A stretch of DNA of 11,933 bases from DASQPR01 sp035713725 (lineage in GTDB: Bacteria; Actinomycetota; Actinomycetes; Mycobacteriales; Micromonosporaceae). The notes under the pieces were generated by a model that did not search any database, was not told where the DNA came from, and saw only the letters and a program-made list of their open reading frames with translations. The stretch covers positions 1-11,933 of the forward strand of contig DASTMZ010000059.1 in assembly GCA_035713725.1 (NCBI GenBank), given 5' to 3'. Within the stretch, counting starts at the first letter, position 1. Every line of letters starts with the position of its first letter. A program made the translations under genes and the position numbers. Of this stretch, positions 1 to 6,435 are shown piece after piece.

Positions 1-670
1 TCACGTGGACCACCGACTGCACCTTCATGGAGTGCGGATCGCGGAACACGATCTCGCGCCGCGCCTCGGCCATCACGACGGCGGACGCGCCGTTCGGAGT
101 GAAGTAGAGGTTGTACGGGTCGTCGACCGGCACCGGCTTCCCGAACGCACCGGTGACCGGGTTGATCGGCGTCAGCGCGTTGCCACGGTCGCTGTTGACC
201 CAGAGCGTCCTTAGGTCCCAGGACGGTACGACAAGCTCCGGGCTGACCGGCACCCGTACCGTTTCGAGGATCCGGTACGTCGCCGGATCGATGACCGACA
301 CGGTATTGCTGAGGTTGTTCGGGACGTAGATGCGGGGCAGGTCACCGCGTACCACCGGCGAGAGCATGCCGGGCCGATCGGCCGCGTACAGGTCGGATGG
401 ATCCAACGGCTGCGGCATGCCGGGCAGGAGGTCGGAACGCTCGGTACCACTAGGCTCCGTACCAGTGGGCGATTGCGACGCCGGCGACGCGACCGGCGCC
501 GCACCGGCCTCGCGTCCAGCCGAGGACGGCCCCGAGATCGCGGCTGTCGACGACGCGTGGCGCCGCGATCCGGAGTCTCGCAAGTCGACGATGAAGGCCG
601 CGACCACGAGCGCCGCGGCCGCGACGATCGCGACGAGACCCGGCCCGCGACGCGGTCTCGATGGGTTCAT
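1..670 (-). CDS. Exported YncE/YVTN-type beta-propeller protein (C-terminus beyond window)
   Basis: The reading frame runs from ATG (668-670) to the left edge with no stop, giving 223 visible residues. Residues 1-11 are basic, and residues 12-30 form one hydrophobic segment with no lipobox, so it is a signal anchor or uncleaved signal peptide. Residues 31-110 are an Ala/Ser/Pro-rich low-complexity linker, which places the rest outside the membrane. From about 112 the protein reads like YVTN/YncE propeller blades: RIYVPNNLSNTVSVIDPAT (113-131), then LWVNSDRGNALTPINPVTG (156-174) and YNLYFTPNGASAVVM (186-200). Such folds usually bind ligands or partner proteins; the substrate here is unknown. 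It starts 19 bp after the deacetylase stop on the same strand, so the two are probably cotranscribed. No strong Shine-Dalgarno precedes the start. The propeller call is firm; the role is not known. Confidence 0.8.
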   Translation of the reverse strand, partial: MNPSRPRRGPGLVAIVAAAALVVAAFIVDLRDSGSRRHASSTAAISGPSSAGREAGAAPVASPASQSPTGTEPSGTERSDLLPGMPQPLDPSDLYAADRPGMLSPVVRGDLPRIYVPNNLSNTVSVIDPATYRILETVRVPVSPELVVPSWDLRTLWVNSDRGNALTPINPVTGAFGKPVPVDDPYNLYFTPNGASAVVMAEARREIVFRDPHSMKVQSVVHV

Positions 671-689
671 GCGGTCGCCGCCGGGCCGC

Positions 690-1523
690 TCATTGGCTCA
701 TCAATTCGGTCATCGTCATCGGCCGGAGCCCTCGGTGCCGCAGCCCGGCCAACACCGTGGGCACCGCGGCCACAGTCTGCGCGTGTCCCGCATGCATGCT
801 GACGATGGATCCATTGCGCGCCAGGCGAAGCACCGTCGCGACGATCGCGTCCACGCCCGGATCGGTGTAGTCGAGCGAGTCCACGTCGTAGGACAGCGAC
901 GTCGGATACCCGGCGCGCGCCGCCGCGGCGAGGATCGTCGGCGTGGCGAATTGGGTCTGCGACGGGCGGAACCATGTGCCGATCGACCCGGTCAACCGGC
1001 GAAGCACGTCGGCACACTCGTCAATTTCCGCCGACGCGTCAGCGCGGTTCATCGACGCGATCGCGAGATGGTGCATAGTGTGGTTGCCGAGTTCGTGGCC
1101 GCCGTCGCGGATCCGGGCGGCGAACATCGGCTCGGATGCGAGCCACGAGCCCACCGCCATGAACGTGCCCCGGGCGTCATGGTCCTCGAGGGCGATCAGC
1201 AGATCCCGCACCATCGGCGGTGTGCCCTGCCCGTGGAACGTGAGCGCGATCCCCGGACGGTTGCGCGGACCGTTGCGCACCTCGGGTGGCAACGTCGCGG
1301 CGATCGACCGCGGAAGCGTCGCCCCCGTACTTGGCGACGGTCGCGCGGACGCCGACGCGTCTACCGTCGCCCGACTACGTGCCGTGCGGCGGAGGGCATG
1401 CGTTGAAACAGCGTCGCAACCACTTGCCGCGAGACCGGCCGCACAGACGGTGGCAGCCCGGAGCAGCGCGCGCCTGCGGTACGCATGCGACGCGCCACCT
1501 GGATCCTCGGCCGGTGGGCTCAT
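690..1523 (-). CDS. Polysaccharide deacetylase-like lipoprotein (NodB fold, TFHG variant)
   Basis: This protein of 277 residues has an export signal: a triple Arg (16-18) in a twin-arginine-like context (RRRALLRA), a hydrophobic stretch, and a lipobox-like ASGC ending at Cys36. It is probably a lipid-anchored, Tat-dependent protein. After a Ser/Thr/Pro-rich linker the NodB homology domain covers about 90-277. The metal-site motif HTxxH is present (H148, H152), as are an FRPS version of the RPPY motif (185-188), a DVDSLDY version of DxxDW (213-219) and an SMHAGH version of the LHD/LLH motif (242-247, His244). The first motif, normally TFDDGP with the catalytic base and a metal ligand, reads TFHGQG (95-100). 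I recall close relatives in actinobacteria with TFHGAG, so this is probably a subfamily trait and not a local mutation. The frame is open further upstream across pruA, but that part is shadow; ATG 1521-1523 is chosen because it puts the signal peptide at the N-terminus. The substrate is unknown, and peptidoglycan or another cell-wall glycan is a guess. Confidence 0.88.
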   Translation of the reverse strand: MSPPAEDPGGASHAYRRRALLRAATVCAAGLAASGCDAVSTHALRRTARSRATVDASASARPSPSTGATLPRSIAATLPPEVRNGPRNRPGIALTFHGQGTPPMVRDLLIALEDHDARGTFMAVGSWLASEPMFAARIRDGGHELGNHTMHHLAIASMNRADASAEIDECADVLRRLTGSIGTWFRPSQTQFATPTILAAAARAGYPTSLSYDVDSLDYTDPGVDAIVATVLRLARNGSIVSMHAGHAQTVAAVPTVLAGLRHRGLRPMTMTELMSQ

Positions 1524-1589
1524 CGTCGGCGACGTTATCCAGCCGGCCCATGACCTGTCCGGCAATCCGGGCAAATCACAGGCCGCCGT

Positions 1590-1622
1590 CAGCCGGCCGC
1601 AGTCGGCTGCCGTCGGGCCGGC
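1590..1622 (-). terminator. Possible hairpin terminator after pruA
   Basis: Just past the pruA stop, two alternative stems can form on the minus strand. One is CAGCCG/CGGCTG with an 8-nt loop (1590-1609). The other is GCCGGCC/GGCCGGC (1592-1598 with 1616-1622) with a longer loop. There is no U-tract, so this is only a candidate. If it fails to terminate, the deacetylase and propeller genes would be read from the pruA promoter. Confidence 0.3.
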
Positions 1623-1627
1623 CGGTG

Positions 1628-3256
1628 TCAGCCCATGTGCGGGTACCGGTGGTCGGTCGGTGGTACGAACGTCTCCTTGATGGTGCGAGGCGACACCCAT
1701 CGCGCGAGGTTCAGCCACGAGCCGGCCTTGTCGTTCGTACCCGAGGCGCGCGCGCCACCGAACGGCTGCTGCCCGACCACGGCACCGGTGGGCTTGTCGT
1801 TGATGTAGAAGTTGCCGGCCGCGTAGCGCAGCGTCTCCGACGCCCACTCGATCGCGCGCCGGTCCGTCGCGAAGACCGACCCGGTCAACGCGTACGGCGA
1901 GCTCGACTCGGCCTGCCGTACGGTGTCCTCGAACGCGCCGTCCTCGAACACGTACACCGAGAGGATCGGCCCGAAGAACTCGGTGGTGAACACCTCGTGC
2001 GCCGGGTCGGTGCACTCCACGACGGTCGGGCGCACGAAGTAGCCTTCCGCGTCGTCCGCGGAGCCACCCGCGATCACGGTGCACGCGTCGGAGTTGCGCA
2101 TCAGGTCGAACGCCGCGGCGTGCTTCGCGAATGCGCGAGCGTCGATCACCGCGCCACCGAAGTTCGTGAAATCGCTGACATCCCCGTACGTCAGTCCGTC
2201 GGCCGTCGCGGCGAGCCGGTCGCGCAGCTCGCCATCCCAGATCGATCGCGGGATGTACGCCCGCGACGCCGCCGAACACTTCTGACCCTGGTAGTCGAAA
2301 GCGCCACGGACGAGCGCGGTGAGCAGCGCGTCGACGTCGGCGGACGGATGCGCGATCACGAAGTCCTTGCCGCCGGTCTCGCCGACCAGCCGCGGGTAGC
2401 CGCGGTAGCGGTCCAGGTTGCCGGCAACACTGCGCCACAGGTGGTGGAACGTTGCCGTGGAACCGGTGAAGTGAATGCCGGCCAAGTCCGGATCGGTGAG
2501 CAGCACCTCGCTGATCCCGACGCCGTGGCCGGTCAGCATGTTGATCACACCGGGCGGCAGGCCGGCCGCTTCGAACAGCCGCATCAGGAAGTGCGCCGCG
2601 AACTGCTGCGTGGTGGACGGCTTCCAGATCACGGTGTTGCCCATCAGCGCCGGTGAGGTCGGCAGGTTTCCGGCGATCGCGGTGAAGTTGAACGGTGTGA
2701 TCGCGTAGACGAAGCCTTCCAGCGGCCGGTAGTCGAACTGGTTCCACACGCCCGGCGACGACATCGGCTGCTCGCCCAGCAGCTTCGCGCCGAACGCGAC
2801 GTTGAACCGCAGGAAGTCGATGAGCTCGCAGGCCGCGTCGATCTCCGCCTGGTAGACGGTCTTCGACTGGCCGAGCATGGTCGCCGCGTTCAGGGTGTCG
2901 CGCCACGGTCCGGCCAGGAGGTCGGCGGCCCGAAGGAAGATCGCCGCACGGTCGGCATAAGGCATCGCGCGCCACCCGGGCGCCGCCTTCCTCGCCGCGG
3001 CGACTGCCGCCTCAGCGTCAGCATGCGTCGAGTTGCGGGCCACGCCGAGCACGTGCGCGTGCCGGTGCGGCTGCACGACCCGGATCTCCTCGCCGCCGGC
3101 CATCCGATGCACGCCGTCGATGGTGTTTGTCAGGTCGAGGCGCGTGCCGGCGAGATCAGCGAGCCGCTTGGCGAGACTCGTCGCCTGCGCGCTGCCCGGC
3201 GCATAGTCGCGGACTGTCTCGTTGCGCGGCTCGGGCACGGCGATGACTGCATCCAT
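1628..3256 (-). CDS. pruA: L-glutamate gamma-semialdehyde (1-pyrroline-5-carboxylate) dehydrogenase
   Basis: This cytoplasmic enzyme of 542 residues carries out NAD-dependent oxidation of glutamate semialdehyde to glutamate, the second step of proline catabolism (EC 1.2.1.88). The length and the N-terminus (MDAVIAVPEPRNETVRDYAP) match the mycobacterial RocA/PruA type. Visible aldehyde dehydrogenase features are the ITPFNF segment with Asn190, the NAD-binding VIWKPS with Lys212, FTGS (263-266), the general base Glu293 in VGETGGKDF, the catalytic Cys327 in GQKCSAASR, EFFGP (426-430), and the P5CDH-specific C-terminus with GQQPFGG (495-501). ATG 3254-3256 has GAGGAG 7 nt upstream (3264-3269). 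The proline dehydrogenase gene, next to pruA in mycobacteria, is not on either side here. Upstream direct repeats (3282-3324) may be regulator sites. All catalytic residues are present. Confidence 0.97.
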   Translation of the reverse strand: MDAVIAVPEPRNETVRDYAPGSAQATSLAKRLADLAGTRLDLTNTIDGVHRMAGGEEIRVVQPHRHAHVLGVARNSTHADAEAAVAAARKAAPGWRAMPYADRAAIFLRAADLLAGPWRDTLNAATMLGQSKTVYQAEIDAACELIDFLRFNVAFGAKLLGEQPMSSPGVWNQFDYRPLEGFVYAITPFNFTAIAGNLPTSPALMGNTVIWKPSTTQQFAAHFLMRLFEAAGLPPGVINMLTGHGVGISEVLLTDPDLAGIHFTGSTATFHHLWRSVAGNLDRYRGYPRLVGETGGKDFVIAHPSADVDALLTALVRGAFDYQGQKCSAASRAYIPRSIWDGELRDRLAATADGLTYGDVSDFTNFGGAVIDARAFAKHAAAFDLMRNSDACTVIAGGSADDAEGYFVRPTVVECTDPAHEVFTTEFFGPILSVYVFEDGAFEDTVRQAESSSPYALTGSVFATDRRAIEWASETLRYAAGNFYINDKPTGAVVGQQPFGGARASGTNDKAGSWLNLARWVSPRTIKETFVPPTDHRYPHMG

Positions 3257-3281
3257 GGCAGGGCTCCTCGACGATGAGAAT

Positions 3282-3324
3282 TCGCGGCTACCGCACGCTG
3301 CGGCGCAAACCTTGCGGCTACAGC
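3282..3324. repeat. Pair of 13-bp direct repeats upstream of pruA
   Basis: The sequences tcgcggctaccgc (3282-3294) and ttgcggctacagc (3312-3324) match at 11 of 13 positions, with an identical core GCGGCTAC. They are exactly 30 bp apart, close to three helical turns. They lie 26-68 bp upstream of the pruA start codon, in the divergent intergenic region shared with the membrane-protein gene. They could be operator half-sites for a proline-responsive regulator; no regulator gene is visible in the window. No convincing -35/-10 pair was found for either gene. Confidence 0.5.
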
Positions 3325-3442
3325 GGCGCTAAATCATCCTCCCACGCCGGGTCGGCCGGTCGCCAAGCCGCGACGACTGGTGTCGCGAGGCCTACACGCA
3401 TCGACAGGTAGGCTGGGCGGCGCCCGAATCCCGAGGGCATCG

Positions 3443-4525
3443 ATGGGGGCGGTGATGACCAAGCCGAGCGTCGGCACGCGGGACGGCGTACCCGCGCCGG
3501 CTCGGGATCGCGCGGACCGCACGCCGCCCGCGCGCGCCTGGGTGCCGTGGACCGTCGCGGGTCTCGGATTGATCTGGCTGATCGTCAAGCTATGGGCGGC
3601 GCATCAGCAGATCCACGACAACGCGGGCGACACCGTCGCGATCGCGACCGCGGCGCTCGCCATCCCATCGGTGGTCCAGGCGACCGCGCTGGGCGGCCTG
3701 GGTGGGGGCCTCGCCGCCCGTCTAGGCACGGACCTTTGGCGGGTACGCCGATCCGCCGGCCCGGCTCAGCGATGGCTCCGGTATGCGGTCGCCGCGACCG
3801 GCGGCCTGATCGTCGGGCTCGGCGTGATGGGTACGGTCCTCGGCGCGTACGGCAATGTGCCGTCGATCGCTGGCGTGGCGGTCACGGTGGTGATTACGGG
3901 TACGGTCGCGGGCGCGCTCGTCGGGATCGGGAAGCGTCTCCTGGTGCCGGAGGCTGCGCTTGCGGCGGCACTCGCGTCGTTCGTCGCTGACACGATCCTG
4001 AACAGCGGGACCGTGCTCGGTCACATGATGGCCGCGCTCGGCGCCGGGCGGTCCGCAATCACCGACTGCGACCAGGGCGCGGCCGTGTCGGCGTGCGCCA
4101 AGGTAGTCAATGCGAATTCGCTTGTGTCACACGTGGACTCGGTGATCGTCGGGTTGGTCGCCGGCCTCGTGGCGTTCTGGTATCTGCGACGCCGCGGGCG
4201 TGGCGTGGCGTTCCCGGCGTACGAACTGGCGGGCGCAGCCACCGGTCTCCTCCTGCTCGCCACCGAGGCGCTGACCCATCTGGGCGGTGCCGGATTAGTG
4301 CACGTCGCGCGGTCGATTTCCGCCGACGACCGTACGGTCATCGACTTGCTGGCCGGCAATCGCGTGATCCATGGGCTGCTGGTGCTGTTCGTCGGCGCAA
4401 TCGTCGCGCTGATTGCGTTCGGCCGCACGCTGCGACCATCGCCCGCCCGGGCAGCCGCTCGTGCTCGGGTCGGCGCGTCGGCCGGGGACGGCACGCAGGC
4501 CACGGACGATCAGCGCAGCAGCTGA
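3443..4525 (+). CDS. Polytopic membrane protein of unknown function
   Basis: I do not recognise the family. From ATG 3443 the protein has 360 residues. A hydrophilic N-terminal tail (1-33, basic and Pro-rich) is followed by roughly eight hydrophobic segments: about 34-53, 64-95, 113-137, 141-163, 168-200, 228-248, 260-288 and 308-328. The Arg-rich, Ala-rich tail (329-360) is probably cytoplasmic. The loop between the fifth and sixth segments carries Cys209 and Cys218, which could form a disulfide if it faces out. The segments are Ala/Gly/Val-rich and carry no transporter signature I know. The start could be ATG 3443 (GAGGG at 3433-3437, 5 nt away), GTG 3452 or ATG 3455 (a GGGGG run 5 nt away); the difference does not affect the membrane region. 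It is divergent from pruA and its 3' end overlaps the DUF6912 gene by 16 bp. Confidence 0.85.
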   Translation: MGAVMTKPSVGTRDGVPAPARDRADRTPPARAWVPWTVAGLGLIWLIVKLWAAHQQIHDNAGDTVAIATAALAIPSVVQATALGGLGGGLAARLGTDLWRVRRSAGPAQRWLRYAVAATGGLIVGLGVMGTVLGAYGNVPSIAGVAVTVVITGTVAGALVGIGKRLLVPEAALAAALASFVADTILNSGTVLGHMMAALGAGRSAITDCDQGAAVSACAKVVNANSLVSHVDSVIVGLVAGLVAFWYLRRRGRGVAFPAYELAGAATGLLLLATEALTHLGGAGLVHVARSISADDRTVIDLLAGNRVIHGLLVLFVGAIVALIAFGRTLRPSPARAAARARVGASAGDGTQATDDQRSS

Positions 4526-5031
4526 TCGATCTCGGAGACGTCGTACCACTCGAGTTCGTGGTCCTCGGCGCCGTCCACGACGAATTGGGCATCCGGATCG
4601 CCAGCGGACGCGTCGAGCACGACGTGCGCCGCGGCGGCTACGTCCGCCTCTGCCGAAATGCCGTCGACGTGAACGGCGGCGATGGCTGCGAACTCGATGT
4701 CGCCGGACAGCCGTACGGCACTCGATCCCAACTCGGTCGAAAGGTAGCTCAGCGCCTTTGTCGCTACGTCGGCGGACACCACCACGCGGCGCCGCGGAGC
4801 CGAGCCGTCGAAGTGTAGGAGTCGCAATGCGCCCTGCGCGGCACGGGTGAACGCGACGTACTCGAGTTCTTCGTCATCCGCCTCGGCATACCACTCGCGC
4901 AGGTGCGGCGTGACCGCATGGGCGTCGAGTTCGCTCGACCCCTCCGGCGCGCGCAGCGCGCCGCGATTGCCGAGCGGTGCGAGGCCGGTCAACGTCGCGG
5001 GTACGTAGATCCGGGTCACCTCGTCGTTCAC
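4510..5031 (-). CDS. DUF6912 family protein
   Basis: This small acidic soluble protein of 173 residues has no signal peptide or membrane segment. It shows the conserved features I associate with the actinobacterial DUF6912 family: RIYVPATL near the N-terminus (7-14), AVTPHLREWYAEADDEELEY (39-58), PRRRVVVSADV (79-89), AAVHVDGISAEADV (118-131) and DDHELEWYDVSEIDQLL-like residues near the end (E156, H158, W162, Y163). No biochemical function is established that I know of. The start is GTG 5029-5031 with GGGAG 4 nt upstream; GTG 5017-5019 (MTRIYVPATL) is a plausible alternative and fits the usual family N-terminus. It lies 140 bp after the DUF6459 gene on the same strand, and its end overlaps the end of the membrane-protein gene. 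Confidence 0.87.
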   Translation of the reverse strand: MNDEVTRIYVPATLTGLAPLGNRGALRAPEGSSELDAHAVTPHLREWYAEADDEELEYVAFTRAAQGALRLLHFDGSAPRRRVVVSADVATKALSYLSTELGSSAVRLSGDIEFAAIAAVHVDGISAEADVAAAAHVVLDASAGDPDAQFVVDGAEDHELEWYDVSEIDQLLR

Positions 5032-5171
5032 GGCGCTCCCGTCGTCGCGGTCGCGGTGGCCGATCGTCTCTGCCGTGGCGACGTGGCATCCGTCCGGTCC
5101 GCGTGACTGTCTCGCACAGTGTGCGCGCCTCGATCAGCGGGTGCAGCGCGGGGTGATGCTGCGCGCCGGCC

Positions 5172-5999
5172 CTAGATCACCTGGGCGACCGCGCACAGCC
5201 ACTGGTTGTCGCGCCGTTCCAAGCGCATCGCCATCGCGAGGCTAGCGCCCGCGAATGCCAACACCGCGACAACCTCGGCGATCCCGTCACGCGGCTCGGC
5301 AACTCGCAACCGCATGAGCCGGACGGGTTGCGATGCCCCCGGCGCGTTTCGGTGCGCGGTGGTGGGTGCGTGCGGCCGTCGCTGCGGCGCACTCGGCAAC
5401 TCGTATCGAGCGCCGACGTTGACGTGGCCCGGAACGTAGGCCGACGTCGGACGGCGGTTCGGCGGCGTGCTCGGTGGCACCGCTCCAACCACCACCTGCG
5501 GAAAGTGCCCGCGCCCATTGCGTCGCCGGTTGAGCTGGTTGACGACCGCGCCAAACTCGACCGGGCCGGCAAGCGTGCGAAGGTGCGCGGCCGGCCGGAA
5601 TCCGTTGAGCACCTCGAGGCAGATCCGCACATAACGTTGCGCGCTCGCGACGGCCGGCGGAACGTGCCGTGCCGGCGCGCCTGCGCCGGCACGAGCCGTC
5701 GCGGCGCCAATCGGGCGACGGTCGAAACCATCGGCACGTCCTGCCGGTTCGGATCCGGCCGGTTGGTCGGCTTGGCGTCCAGCGGCCTCGGACCGGAGGT
5801 CGACGGGTGGAGACGCGTCGAAGGGTGGCTCGCTCGCGGGCGGACGACGAAGTCGAATCGGGGCACCGAGGTCGCCGACCAGTCCCGTCGAACGCGGTGC
5901 GCACACCGATCGGGATGCGCTGGCGTGGGTCCCACGTGCGTCGGTGATCTCGGCTGGCTCGTTGATGTCCGCGGTTGCTTCGATCAGCGTGACCGTCAC
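5172..5999 (-). CDS. Rv3235-like protein (DUF6459 family)
   Basis: From GTG 5997-5999 the protein has 275 residues. The first ~120 and the stretch ~145-225 are Pro/Ala/Arg-rich and look disordered. Two conserved blocks mark the family: RYVRICLEVLNGFRPAAHLRTL (123-142, residues partly basic) and a C-terminal beta-rich block from about 227, with VRLMRLRVAEPRDGIAEV and then MAMRLERRDNQWLCAVAQVI in pieces. This arrangement is that of actinobacterial Rv3235-like proteins (DUF6459), which occur near secA in other actinobacteria; the function is unknown. The frame is open to TTG 6056, but GTG 5999 has GGAGGG 8 nt upstream, so I prefer it. It lies downstream of the HTH gene with a 155-bp gap that contains its own promoter-like module. 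Confidence 0.85.
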   Translation of the reverse strand: MTVTLIEATADINEPAEITDARGTHASASRSVCAPRSTGLVGDLGAPIRLRRPPASEPPFDASPPVDLRSEAAGRQADQPAGSEPAGRADGFDRRPIGAATARAGAGAPARHVPPAVASAQRYVRICLEVLNGFRPAAHLRTLAGPVEFGAVVNQLNRRRNGRGHFPQVVVGAVPPSTPPNRRPTSAYVPGHVNVGARYELPSAPQRRPHAPTTAHRNAPGASQPVRLMRLRVAEPRDGIAEVVAVLAFAGASLAMAMRLERRDNQWLCAVAQVI

Positions 6000-6007
6000 G
6001 ACGGCAA

Positions 6008-6013
6008 CCCTCC
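6008..6013 (-). promoter_or_regulatory. Ribosome binding site that sets the DUF6459 start
   Basis: GGAGGG on the minus strand lies 8 nt before GTG 5997-5999. The upstream in-frame candidates, TTG 6054-6056 and ATG 6039-6041, have no comparable site. Confidence 0.7.
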
Positions 6014-6070
6014 GATCGGGGTACGGGCGGCGACACCACATCTGCCGCGTGATCAACCTCAGGCGATCCT

Positions 6071-6080
6071 GTAGCGCTAC
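6071..6080. repeat. Perfect 10-bp palindrome in the DUF6459 leader
   Basis: GTAGCGCTAC is its own reverse complement. It lies between the repeat module at 6091-6126 and the DUF6459 start. The core AGCGCTAC recurs at 6429-6436, at the edge of the module before the HTH gene. It could be a protein site or chance. Confidence 0.4.
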
Positions 6081-6081
6081 C

Positions 6082-6111
6082 GCAATCGATCTTGCGTTTG
6101 CTTTCGATTGC
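6082..6111. repeat. 8-bp inverted repeat inside the inter-gene module
   Basis: GCAATCGA (6082-6089) and TCGATTGC (6104-6111) are perfect inverted copies with a 14-bp spacer. One arm is the GCAATC element of the direct-repeat module, so the inverted copy may be an extra site for the same protein. No U-tract follows on the minus strand, so I do not call it a terminator. Confidence 0.5.
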
Positions 6112-6126
6112 CTTCAGTTAGTTCTA
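6091..6126 (-). promoter_or_regulatory. Repeat module copy B, upstream of the DUF6459 gene
   Basis: Read on the minus strand, this 36-bp stretch is 27/36 identical, without gaps, to 6400-6435. It begins with TAGAAC, runs through CTGAAGGCAATC, and has GCAATC and GCAAAC exactly 10 bp apart. It is AT-rich for this genome. I infer that it is an operator overlapping the start of transcription of the DUF6459 gene. Confidence 0.6.
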
Positions 6127-6150
6127 CAGCCCTCGACTTCCTGCGGTCAA
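6121..6150 (-). promoter_or_regulatory. Candidate promoter for the DUF6459 gene
   Basis: On the minus strand, TTGACC (6145-6150) and TAGAAC (6121-6126) are separated by 18 bp, a reasonable sigma-70-type pair for an actinobacterium. It starts just past the HTH stop codon. Transcription from here would give a leader of about 115 nt before the GTG at 5999. Confidence 0.45.
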
Positions 6151-6154
6151 GGCC

Positions 6155-6397
6155 TTACGTACCCTCGTCGATGTCATCGTCGCGACCGACGAGCGGATTT
6201 TGGCTTACCCAATCCGCAGTCTCCGTGTATTTCAGCTGGATATAGGCCTCAAGGCGGTCCCGCTCGACGCGCCACTGCCCGCGTCCACCGATCTTGATCG
6301 CCGGTAATTCACCGCTTCGGACCATGTGGTAGACCTGCGAGACGGTCACCGACAACTCGTCGGCCACCTCGGCCAACTGCAGGAATCGGGATGCCAT
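6155..6397 (-). CDS. Small excisionase-type helix-turn-helix DNA-binding protein
   Basis: From ATG 6395-6397 this is an 80-residue protein made almost entirely of one HTH_17/MerR-like winged-helix domain. LQLAEVADELSVTVSQVYHMV (6-26, read in parts) forms the HTH, RSGELPAIKI follows (27-36), and a GGRGQWRV wing (37-44) leads into a helix ending in LEAYI. A short acidic tail ends the protein. This type is called excisionase family in databases, but there is no integrase or phage gene nearby, and similar proteins sit near secA in other actinobacteria, so a host transcription factor is more likely. An upstream in-frame extension to 6472 is possible but has no homology-like content and would cover the promoter. 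No strong Shine-Dalgarno is seen; translation may start on a short leader. Repeat modules lie on both sides of the gene and suggest autoregulation. Confidence 0.85.
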   Translation of the reverse strand: MASRFLQLAEVADELSVTVSQVYHMVRSGELPAIKIGGRGQWRVERDRLEAYIQLKYTETADWVSQNPLVGRDDDIDEGT

Positions 6398-6399
6398 TG

Positions 6400-6435
6400 C
6401 TTCAGTTTGCCATTGATTGCCTGCAGTCAGCGCTA
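6400..6435 (-). promoter_or_regulatory. Repeat module copy A, upstream of the HTH gene
   Basis: This is the sister copy of 6091-6126. On the minus strand it starts with TAGCGC (a -10-like hexamer at 6430-6435) and has GCAATC (6415-6420) and GCAAAC (6405-6410) at a 10-bp period. A third hexamer, GCAATG (6395-6400), continues the same 10-bp phase and includes the HTH start codon. No clear -35 is seen at the right distance. A protein bound here would cover the transcription start and the ribosome-binding region. Confidence 0.6.

Noticed and set aside
330..1406. Long plus-strand frame of 358 codons opposite the propeller and deacetylase genes
   Set aside because: The translation is Arg/Gly/Pro-rich without domain features and is antisense to two recognisable genes.
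1286..2656. Long plus-strand frame of 456 codons opposite pruA
   Set aside because: It is antisense to the conserved pruA sequence and has shadow composition.
690..2975. A 761-residue minus-strand frame covering the deacetylase plus a long N-terminal extension
   Set aside because: The extension lies out of frame over pruA and is Arg-rich shadow translation; the real protein starts at 1523 with a clear signal peptide.
5141..5164. GCAGC/GCTGC stem in the gap between the DUF6459 and DUF6912 genes
   Set aside because: Only 5 bp pair on the minus strand and no U-tract follows; this is expected by chance in such GC-rich DNA. Nothing else is visible in the 140-bp gap.
6155..6397. The HTH protein as a phage or plasmid excisionase
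   Set aside because: There is no integrase, attachment-site repeat or other mobile gene nearby, and the gene sits in a conserved secA neighbourhood, so a host regulator fits better.
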